Below are positions 19,433-26,987 of a stretch of 64,000 nt of DNA, in pieces. The stretch is from contig NC_011681.1 in the NCBI RefSeq assembly GCF_000150955.2, positions 357,501 to 421,500 of the forward strand, in the 5' to 3' direction. The position numbers and the translations under genes were made by a program. The notes under the pieces are model-generated. The model was given only the letters and a program-made list of their open reading frames with translations, was not told the DNA's origin and ran no database searches. Within the stretch, counting starts at the first letter, position 1, and each line of letters begins with the position of its first letter. The DNA is from Phaeodactylum tricornutum CCAP 1055/1. Lineage: Eukaryota; Bacillariophyta; Bacillariophyceae; Surirellales; Neidiaceae.

Positions 19433-21557
19433 ATGGCGGGTGTACCGAAGGTTTTACACATCTCCGGATACCAAAGCTGTAAGTAAGAAAGTGTGTGCCT
19501 GATTCTCGGTACCGAACGAAAGTCAACCGGTGCCAATGCTTCCAAAGTATTGTCAAGTTCTGTCGTTTGGTGTGAATTCTTGTCGACGGCACTCACCGCT
19601 TGTTTTCGTGTGTACGAATCTATCCCAGGTGGCTTTTACGTGCGGGCTCTGGGCGTGCTACGATCGCTGGCGCTCCTCTTCCCGACGCGTCTCAAAGTCG
19701 TGCCTCACGAATTTTCCGACCGTGCGAGTTTTCGTTCCTGGCTCCTGGACGACGACGGCGGTTTCCGCAATACCTTTACGCGTGATATCCGGGCCCGCGA
19801 ACAGGTCACTGCTCCCTTTGTTTGGTTCGCACCGTCCGATGATGGACACGACGTGGAAGATTTCCTGGGCGGTCACGACGATACCTTGGCCTGGTGTCGC
19901 GAGTTTATGAGTCCCCGCGACGAAATCAAACCGAACTATCCCGTCGCGGATATGATGGACGACGGCTACACGAAGGACCACGGATACGATTACGATCTCG
20001 TAGTTATTGGAGGCGGATCCGGTGGGATGGCGGCAGCCAAGGAAGCGGCAGTTTTGGGTGCCAAAGTAGCCTGTCTCGATTTCGTCAAACCCTCCCCCGC
20101 CGGTACCACCTGGGGTCTGGGTGGCACGTGCGTCAACGTGGGATGTATACCGAAAAAACTGTTTCATATCGGTAGTCTACTACACGAGTCGGTCCGCAAG
20201 GATACCCCGTCGTTTGGTATCCGCCTAGGTGAGCCCAACGGTGCGAGTGCAACGGATGAATTGAGTGGCATCGTCCCCGACCCATCGACACAGATGCGCT
20301 GGGAATTAGTGCGAGAAAATATTCAAAACTACATTCGGGGTCTGAATTTCAAGTATCGCGTCCGCCTGCGAGAAAAAGAAGTCACCTACTTTAACAAATT
20401 GGCCAAGTTTACGGACAAGCACACCATTGAAGCGGTGGATAAGAAAGGCCGCAGTAGTCTCATCACTGCCGCACGCTTCTTGGTGGCGGTGGGTGGCCGT
20501 CCTTCGCCCTTGTCCTGCGAGGGAGCGGAACACGCCATCTCATCGGATGATGTTTTTGCCATGGAAAAGTGTCCCGGTAAAACGTTGTGCGTCGGAGCAT
20601 CCTACATTAGTCTCGAATGTGCCGGATTTTTGGCGGGCATGGGATTGGACGTTACGGTGGCGGTGCGCAGCATTCTGTTGCGCGGATTTGACCGAGAGTG
20701 CGCGGATAAGATTGGTGATTACATGGTAGACCACGGAGTTAGGTTCAAACGAGACGTGATCCCGTCGAAACTGGAAAAAATCGAGACGGGACAGACCAAG
20801 GTACTGTTCTCCGACGGTACGGAAGAGGTCTACGATACCGTACTCGCTGCCGTGGGGCGTATGGCAGATACCGATAAGCTTGGGCTGGAAAGTGTCGGCG
20901 TGGAAACAAACCCAAAGAATCGTCGCATCATTGGAAAATTTGAACAGACTCATTGCCCCAACATTTACGCCATTGGAGATGTTTTGGATGTAAGTCAGAG
21001 GGATGCTCACACATTACCCGTCAGAGTCGATAAGCTTCTTACCTTTTGCTTCTTTTGGGGGACAGAAAACTCCCGAGCTGACGCCCGTTGCTATCCAAGC
21101 GGGTCTCTATCTTGCCCGTCGTCTTTTTGGTGGCGACAAGGAGGCCATGGACTATCAAAATGTATGCACGACTGTCTTTACACCGATCGAATACGCGTGT
21201 GTGGGATTATCTGAAGAAGACGCCGTTGCAAAGTACGGCCAGAACAACATCGAGGTCTACCATCGTGAATTTGTTCCGCTTGAGTGGTCTCTGTCAATGA
21301 GCAGAAGTCACAATGCGGCGTATACCAAAGTGATTGTCGACAAATCACCGCAGGAAAACGTTCTTGGAATTCATTACGTTGGTCCGAATGCGGGCGAAGT
21401 GATGCAAGGATATGGTACGTCGATGAAGCAAGGCTTGACGTTGAAGACTCTTACGGATACGGTGGGAATCCACCCAACATCTTCCGAAGAAATTGTTACT
21501 CTATCCATTACAAAGAGCAGTGGCGAAGATGCTGCTGCTGGCGGCTGCTGAGGATAA
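19433..21557 (+). CDS. selenoprotein: glutaredoxin-like domain fused to thioredoxin reductase (TGR-like)
   Basis: Inferred exons 19433-19478, 19629-20989 and 21066-21557; 632 residues. Exon 1 starts at ACCATGG and codes MAGVPKVLHISGYQS plus the first base of Cys16; exon 2 completes it. Residues 1-115 look like a glutaredoxin fold: SCGFYVRAL in place of CPYC, a cis-Pro region VTAPFVWF and LGGHDDTLAWC. From about 138 a large thioredoxin reductase follows: FAD site GGGSGG (143-148), redox pair GTCVNVGCIP (Cys183/Cys188), NADPH domain, IYAIGDVLD, and the dimer domain with HPTSSEE. The end reads GGC TGC TGA GGA TAA: Gly-Cys-Sec-Gly-stop, the C-terminal redox centre of high-Mr reductases. The in-frame TGA at 21549 is therefore Sec. 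A SECIS lies ~140 bases downstream. Role: cytosolic NADPH-driven thiol reduction. No targeting signal. Confidence 0.9.
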
Positions 21558-21696
21558 GCCCTTCGCAGATCGTGCATGGGACCAGGCTCAACAAGCTGAA
21601 CACCCCATACGCGATCTCGAAGGGCTCTGCCGAAGCAATTCGGTAGCTATCTCCAAAAGGAACGGAGTAAAGGAACTTGACAGGAAGCGGAGTGAA

Positions 21697-21766
21697 GCTT
21701 AGTAAAGATGACGGCGTTTCATTGAGGCCTATTTGGTCAACAAAGAAGCATCTGAAGATACTGAGT
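21697..21766 (+). promoter_or_regulatory. SECIS element for selenocysteine insertion
   Basis: In the 3' flank of the thioredoxin reductase. Helix I: 21698-21704 pairs with 21759-21765 (7 pairs, one G-U). Internal loop AAGA/GA. Non-Watson-Crick quartet: TGAC at 21709-21712 (preceded by A) faces TGAA at 21753-21756. Helix II: 21713-21724 with 21741-21752, 12 positions with two mismatches. Apical loop 21725-21740. Spacing from quartet to loop fits eukaryotic SECIS; the usual apical AA is not clear (the loop begins AGGCC), so this is a variant or the fold needs refinement. Confidence 0.7.
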
Positions 21767-21824
21767 AGACCGCCAACTAATGCTGCAAGCTCAACATTTC
21801 ATACATTAACTATAACTTACTGTT

Positions 21825-22814
21825 TTAGGCGTGTGTCTTGTAGACGGCGAATTGGTGTAGCCAGTCTTCCTCACAATCATGAAGTGATCCAGAAACACGT
21901 CGATCATTCTCGAGCCAGACAATGTGATGCCGCACATACTCTTGGAATGCTTGTCGCTCGACATCGTGCAATGAATCCGTAGTGTTGCGGGCCAGGAACG
22001 TCCCTGGAAGAATAAAGGAAGAATGCTGGTCGACGGGAACCGCTGAAATTCTTTCAAAATGCGAAGAAATGTACCATCTTGACGATAGGAACTCAATACG
22101 TTCATCGGTAGCAATCCATCCCATTTGAAACAAAGTCTTGTAGAGCAGAAATTGACTTTTAGGCCTTGAATTAGTAGGCTGTAAAAACAACTGAGAAACT
22201 CCAATCTCGTCGAGCAACCCCTTTTCACTATTTCCTCTGACACTAGAGACTATATTTAGCATACTGTGAACACCCATCCCCGCTATACAAATTGCGTCAG
22301 CTTCTCCTTTTACTAATCCATGCAATCCATCGGCTAGGCGAAACTCGAGTGGTAAGCCTTCCAGAATGTTGTTTCTTCTCCTGTGACTCTCAACATCCTG
22401 CTGGAGTCGGAATGCACCGTCCTTCAAAGCACGTTCCGAGACATCCACGCCGATGACTCTCTCAAATCGACCGGAAAGAGCTAATCCCATAGCTAACAAA
22501 CCATGGTCTGTACCAACATCCGCAATTGTTCTTACATCGCCTTCGCTTCCGATAGTGAGATCCACGATGTGTCTCAGACGCTTCCAACTACGGTCCTTCC
22601 TGGCTAGAATTCCAAAAGCGATTTCAGCTTTGGTGACTGCTTCATCCGAGATCGCGTCTCTTCGACGAGTGGATAGATGCCGAGGGATTCGTGTCGTGTA
22701 TGTCAGATAGGGTCTGGAGTGAAGTACAAGACGACATGTCTGCGGACCGAAAGAAGCCCCCATTTTGATCACTGATGCGGAGGAAATTATAGTACTGAGC
22801 CACCGGAGGCGCAT
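21825..22814 (-). CDS. TrmK-like SAM-dependent tRNA (adenine) methyltransferase, bacterial type
   Basis: 329 residues from ATG 22814; a later ATG (22763) is possible, and the frame above 22814 has only GTG. The first ~50 residues are basic and hydroxylated (LRWLSTIISSASVIKMG, TYTTRIPRHLSTRRR), like a mitochondrial presequence. The catalytic part matches the COG2384/TrmK family: motif I TIADVGTDHGLLAMGLALSG, VIGVDVSERALKDGA, RLADGLHGL, the hallmark CIAGMGVHSMLNIV, and LFLQPTNSRPKSQFLLYKTL. Bacterial TrmK makes m1A22 in tRNA; this branch is uncommon in eukaryotes, so organellar tRNA modification and bacterial origin are inferred. It is head to head with a bacterial-like DNA methyltransferase gene. 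It starts 267 bases beyond the selenoprotein stop on the opposite strand, so its 3' end nearly meets the SECIS. Confidence 0.75.
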   Translation of the reverse strand: MRLRWLSTIISSASVIKMGASFGPQTCRLVLHSRPYLTYTTRIPRHLSTRRRDAISDEAVTKAEIAFGILARKDRSWKRLRHIVDLTIGSEGDVRTIADVGTDHGLLAMGLALSGRFERVIGVDVSERALKDGAFRLQQDVESHRRRNNILEGLPLEFRLADGLHGLVKGEADAICIAGMGVHSMLNIVSSVRGNSEKGLLDEIGVSQLFLQPTNSRPKSQFLLYKTLFQMGWIATDERIEFLSSRWYISSHFERISAVPVDQHSSFILPGTFLARNTTDSLHDVERQAFQEYVRHHIVWLENDRRVSGSLHDCEEDWLHQFAVYKTHA

Positions 22815-23209
22815 CCTATTTTCAAGGGCGTAAACCGATGCCACTCTTTCGTTAAAAACTGGGCGTATCCAGGTTGAGTTCCCGCAGACAATTGCACTAG
22901 TTCATCTAGATAAGAAACACTTTCCCCCGAGTTAGTAGGCCAAACGGGGAGATACCTATGATTATCGGCATCATTTTGCAATCGTTTCCATTTCGGTTTT
23001 GACAGGAACAGTAAGTACGTGAACCGGTTCTCACAGTCAATTTTCTGACCTCGCAATTTCCCATATTTTCGGAAAGATAACCAAGGAACAACTTTTATAG
23101 CGTTCGATTGACTTCCCAATTACGACGGAATACTATCGCTCACAGAAGAACAAGCCTCCCATTTTGGGTTGTATCTACCCCATGACTGCTTTGTTTCCAG
23201 CGCTGAACA
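22815..23209. other. divergent promoter shared by two methyltransferase genes
   Basis: 395 bases between the TrmK-like gene (minus) and the cytosine methyltransferase gene (plus). No defined element recognised. Confidence 0.5.
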
Positions 23210-24697
23210 ATGGCAGCGAATGTTGGTGGCAGTTTAGCTGAAACCACTTCATACGTACGGCGCGAGCCAGTCCTTCTGGTACCGCCACAACTTGCCAAGT
23301 CTTCCTACGCGGTTTTGATTCGGTGCCGCTGTGTAGCTCGGCTCTGGCATCTGGCAGGACGGCATGGCTCACGCACTCATCGCTATGGAGATTTTATAGC
23401 GATTCCCATTCTTTCAGAAGAAGTTGTGTCGAAAGCTTCGTTGTTGGACCGAGAACTGTGCTCTCTTCTACGAACGCAAGGCGTTTCCATTGTGGAGAAA
23501 GATTTTCAGCCATCAAATCGCATTCACATCCCACCCCCTTTTGACGCGCGGATTCATCCGGAGAGAGCTCCGCCAGCACGTGTCGGAACGGGTGCGGAGA
23601 TCACACAAGTTCCCAGTCGACGGGCAGCTTTCTCGTACGCGGAATTGTTTGCTGGTATTGGCGGCTTTGGCGTAGCGTTGGAATCCCTCGGTGGTGAGTG
23701 TGTATTCTGCTCAGAAATTGACGAAGTCTGCCGAACAGTTTACGCGTTAAATTTTTCGACAAAGAACCAACATGGAGATATTTATGAGGTTCGGGATAGA
23801 GACTTTCCCTCGCAGCTGGACTTATTAGTAGGAGGTTTTCCGTGCCAGCCCTTTTCGTCGCTTAGTGAACAGCCAGGTCTACATTGCCCAAAAGGCAATT
23901 TGTTCTTACAGATTGTGCGCGTTCTCAAATTATCAAAACCGAAAGCCTTCCTATTGGAAAACGTTCCGGGCCTCGTCCGCATGAAAGATAGTTTGAATGT
24001 AATTGCGAATGCTCTTAGCGACGCCGGCTATGACGTGACTACGGAAGTTTGTGACGCCCGTGGTCTTGTTGCCACTTCTCGGAAACGTCTCTTTTTTGTG
24101 GGCTTGAGAAGGCAACAAGGTATAGAAAATGCTCCTTTTGAGTTCCCTTTCATCCCCGACCTTGGTTTTCGCGGAGTGGATGTACTAGAATACTGCGATA
24201 TTACCAACGATACCATTCTACGCATAAACGATGATCAAATGGACCGATTAAGCCGTGAAAAGTACTGGAAGCCCGCTCACTTGGCGTGGCCAAATACTGT
24301 CTGTCAAACATTGGTTTCGCACTATGGAAATTCTGTATCTCGGGGAAAATCCCAACTTGTCCCGTGCGCTACTGGAAATCCACGCCGCTTTTCTGCTCGC
24401 GAATGTGCCCGCATAATGGGGTTTCCGGATCGATTTATCTTGCCTAAACGAAGAGAGAACCAAGGAGAAATGGCCCATCTGAAAGAACAGTACAGGATGT
24501 TTGGCAATGCTGTATGTCCCCCTTTGATCGCAGCAATAGCTGGTGCCGTCCTAGCACGGTGCAATAAAATGACTGGGTATTCTGACCACTCCTGTTGGGT
24601 CGACAGGGGTAGGTTTGCTGCAGTAAAATTGGCCAATGAAGCTACTTTAAGACAGGATGGAATCACTGAGGAAAGCAGTGAGGCCGACCGTTTATAG
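23210..24697 (+). CDS. DNA (cytosine-5) methyltransferase, bacterial-like
   Basis: 495 residues. The catalytic domain begins near residue 140: motif I ELFAGIGGFGVALESLGG (145-162), motif IV GGFPCQPFS with the catalytic Cys212, motif VI LLENVPGL (249-255), motif VIII TSRKRLFFVGLRRQ, motif IX RRFSARECARIMGFPD and motif X EQYRMFGNAVCPPLIAA. The order is the standard one and the spacing is compact, like bacterial enzymes (Dcm/HhaI type) rather than DNMT1 or DNMT3. Dnmt2 is unlikely: its CFT motif is absent. The first ~135 residues are a separate region (LVPPQLAKSSYAVLIRC, HRYGDFIAIPIL) that I cannot assign. P. tricornutum is known to carry a bacterial-like 5-methylcytosine methyltransferase beside DNMT3/5-type enzymes; this gene may be it, which I cannot verify. 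Role: genomic cytosine methylation. Confidence 0.85.
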   Translation: MAANVGGSLAETTSYVRREPVLLVPPQLAKSSYAVLIRCRCVARLWHLAGRHGSRTHRYGDFIAIPILSEEVVSKASLLDRELCSLLRTQGVSIVEKDFQPSNRIHIPPPFDARIHPERAPPARVGTGAEITQVPSRRAAFSYAELFAGIGGFGVALESLGGECVFCSEIDEVCRTVYALNFSTKNQHGDIYEVRDRDFPSQLDLLVGGFPCQPFSSLSEQPGLHCPKGNLFLQIVRVLKLSKPKAFLLENVPGLVRMKDSLNVIANALSDAGYDVTTEVCDARGLVATSRKRLFFVGLRRQQGIENAPFEFPFIPDLGFRGVDVLEYCDITNDTILRINDDQMDRLSREKYWKPAHLAWPNTVCQTLVSHYGNSVSRGKSQLVPCATGNPRRFSARECARIMGFPDRFILPKRRENQGEMAHLKEQYRMFGNAVCPPLIAAIAGAVLARCNKMTGYSDHSCWVDRGRFAAVKLANEATLRQDGITEESSEADRL

Positions 24698-25013
24698 GAA
24701 GAGAATAGCATTGATGTATCTTTTACATGCACAGTCGAAACCTACTTCGTGGACTAGGTAGATAGTGAAGGACAAGTTGGAGTTTGGAAAAACAGTCCAG
24801 ACACCTGACGTTACTAAAAGTAAGCCCAAAGAATCCGTCATGTGACATGTCTGACTTTGAACAGAGCGCGCTTTTTACGTAGTTCAATAATTGCTTCTTT
24901 CTTACATTATCTGTGAGTCCGAAAATCAACATCGTAGTCAATCGACTAACTGCCAAGGACTGTGGTGGAAATGGTCCCAGTTTGAATTGCACTTATTAAG
25001 CAGTCGAGCAAAC
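24698..25013. other. intergenic, 316 bases
   Basis: Between the DNA methyltransferase and the plastid Cys-motif protein; nothing recognised. Confidence 0.5.
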
Positions 25014-25682
25014 ATGAAGTATGGGGCCGCGTTTGCATCGGTGGCCCTTTATACGTGTACATTTACCGTCGCTGCTGCCTTTTCTCGGATTTCCCTCGTT
25101 CGACGTCAACAGCAAATCACTAGCAACGTTTCACCAAGAAATCTGAGAGCATGGAGTCTTTCCTTAATAAAAGAATCCGAACTCTTGGAAAAAATACGTG
25201 AAGGAGTGTCAGAAGCTGGTTTCGAAGAAGCTTGGAAGGGCTCCGTTGATGAAATCACCAGTTTTGTTGGCATCGACGTCGAACATGCCGAAATGTGTTT
25301 AGCACAAGCTTTGGAATGGAAAGCTTGGGCAATGGCACCGTCACCAACGTTTCGTAAATACATAAAGACAAAAGAGCCCATCGTACGAGAGCTAAAAGAT
25401 AATCTTTCCTGGATGGTTGGAAAACCTCTACAGCTTGAGATTGAGCTCTTAAAACAAGGAATTCTGCAGTTTCCAGGAGTGTATTTGGTGGATTCACAGG
25501 TATCGTTTGAAAAGGCTATATCATGCGCACCCATAGAGTACAAGTCTATCGAGTGTTTTCGGAATCAACTTGCGGCAGATCTCTCAATTCTCAAGAATAC
25601 ATACAACTGCGATACAGCTGAAGAAGGCTGCGCAGGCAACTGCGGGAGCTGTTGGGTAACCTATGGAAACAAGAAACTGTAG
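25014..25682 (+). CDS. plastid-targeted protein with a C-terminal cysteine motif
   Basis: 222 residues from ATG 25014; the frame continues upstream, but this start places the signal peptide first (MKYGAAFASVALYTCTFTVA) with an ASAF-type site AAA|FSRIS. The mature part is helical and Trp-rich (GFEEAWKGSVDEITSFVGID, ALEWKAWAMAPSPTFRKYI, LSWMVGKPLQLEIELLKQGI). The C-terminus is CDTAEEGCAGNCGSCWVTYG: four cysteines spaced C-x6-C-x3-C-x2-C, suitable for a metal or iron-sulfur site or for dithiol chemistry. No family recognised; perhaps a stramenopile plastid protein. An import role is inferred from the leader, the cofactor only from the Cys spacing. Confidence 0.65.
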   Translation: MKYGAAFASVALYTCTFTVAAAFSRISLVRRQQQITSNVSPRNLRAWSLSLIKESELLEKIREGVSEAGFEEAWKGSVDEITSFVGIDVEHAEMCLAQALEWKAWAMAPSPTFRKYIKTKEPIVRELKDNLSWMVGKPLQLEIELLKQGILQFPGVYLVDSQVSFEKAISCAPIEYKSIECFRNQLAADLSILKNTYNCDTAEEGCAGNCGSCWVTYGNKKL

Positions 25683-26139
25683 CTAGATATTGGCCATCTC
25701 AATGAGTTTGTCTTAGGGTATAGGTGGCGGTGCCTTCCCAGTTTTCTAGCGAATGGGATGGGCTGGCTATTGTGCACGCATTAACAGTAAGTTGACATAG
25801 CTGCGTCGCTGACAACAAACTGTAACAGTACGAATAAATCGGTCCTCTTTGTTTCCGGGTTGGGCCACATAGGCAAGTGCGTCTACAGTTACATAAGTTT
25901 CGACCACATTCCAAAACCAATGAAATCGACGTTTCAAGAAACCTTGAAAACCAGTCAAATCTTACATTCATGATTCTGGTGCACATCAAAAAATTCTGCA
26001 AATAATTGATATTGCATAGCAGTTTATGCTTCACTATCAGTTTATGTGCGGTTGGGACCAAACTCCTTTGGTTTGCAAAATAAGTGGTGACCACTAGTTG
26101 GCGACCCGGAAAACTTTCTGAAGACGACACATCACAAGA
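25683..26139. other. intergenic, 457 bases
   Basis: Promoter side of the fibrillin gene. A minus-strand frame (25699-26130) is open for 143 codons but has no family motif and lies across a plausible promoter; I do not call it. Confidence 0.45.
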
Positions 26140-26973
26140 ATGGACGTCCGTTTCAGTGGAAGATCTCGAGCTGTCCTTCTGTTGGCGTCTGCTCTTTGTT
26201 GCGCCGTCGGCGCCTTTCTACCCGCAACTCCTCTTCCATCATGTGGTCGCATTTCGCATCTTAAATACAGTGACCAAACGGAATATCAGGAGGTAAATGA
26301 TTCTACAAAAGAAGTCCTGTTACAGCTGGTGCAGAGTACTCCGCCAAATGCACCCACCCCTGCCTACATGACAAATGAGATTCTCCGCGTAGTACGACAA
26401 CTCGAGGAAGAATGCCCTACTCCAGATGACGAAGTCTTGTCCGAGCTTGCTGGTAATTGGGAACTCATTTGGACTACCCAAGATAAAACACGACCCGAAG
26501 CAAAGCGTTCTCTAGGCCGTTCTTGGATCAATCCTCTCGAAAACCAGTCCTATAGCAACAATCCGGAGGGAAGATCCAATCCTTTCTTGCCTCGTCCTAT
26601 CCAACATCGCTTGGAAAAGTTAGGTCTCGTTACTAATGCTGCTGTCGTACAGAGTACGCAAGCGGTGGATCTTAAGAAGCAAAAGGTCAGCAACGTCGTG
26701 GCCTTCGGTCTAGCCCGGGTGCGCCAACGCGCTTCCTTGACCGTCAAAGTTGCTTTCCGTCCGAGCACCATTGATGTTCGTCGTATCGACGTCAAATTTG
26801 AATCTTGCCGTATCAAGCTCCCCGGCACTCCAATTGACACTACTATTCCACTGGGTCTTGCTGGACCCATCGGATGGCTCCAAACAAACTATATTGATGA
26901 GAATCTTAGGATTACAAGGGGTCATAAAGGATCCGTGTTTGTCCTGAAACGCCCCCGCCGAGCGACGGTGTAG
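26140..26973 (+). CDS. plastid lipid-associated protein (PAP/fibrillin family)
   Basis: 277 residues. The signal peptide SRAVLLLASALCCAVGAF ends at VGA|FLPAT, an ASAF-type site. The domain is that of PAP/fibrillin: KEVLLQLVQSTPPNAPTP, the opening strand LAGNWELIWTTQDKTRPE (compare LxGxWELLYTT), mid-domain strands, and the closing NYIDENLRITRGHKGSVFVL, which is the conserved DExLRIxRGxxGSxFVL signature. Fibrillins are lipocalin-like proteins on plastoglobules and thylakoids, handling lipids, quinones or carotenoids under light stress. Which fibrillin subgroup it is cannot be said. The 3' end is 14 bases from the convergent ankyrin gene, so transcripts overlap. Confidence 0.88.
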   Translation: MDVRFSGRSRAVLLLASALCCAVGAFLPATPLPSCGRISHLKYSDQTEYQEVNDSTKEVLLQLVQSTPPNAPTPAYMTNEILRVVRQLEEECPTPDDEVLSELAGNWELIWTTQDKTRPEAKRSLGRSWINPLENQSYSNNPEGRSNPFLPRPIQHRLEKLGLVTNAAVVQSTQAVDLKKQKVSNVVAFGLARVRQRASLTVKVAFRPSTIDVRRIDVKFESCRIKLPGTPIDTTIPLGLAGPIGWLQTNYIDENLRITRGHKGSVFVLKRPRRATV

Positions 26974-26987
26974 TTAGCTTGCCTTTT

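Noticed and set aside
21549-21551. TGA as the real stop of the thioredoxin reductase
   Set aside because: It is preceded by Gly-Cys and followed by Gly-stop, exactly the Sec tail of the family, and a SECIS-like fold lies downstream.
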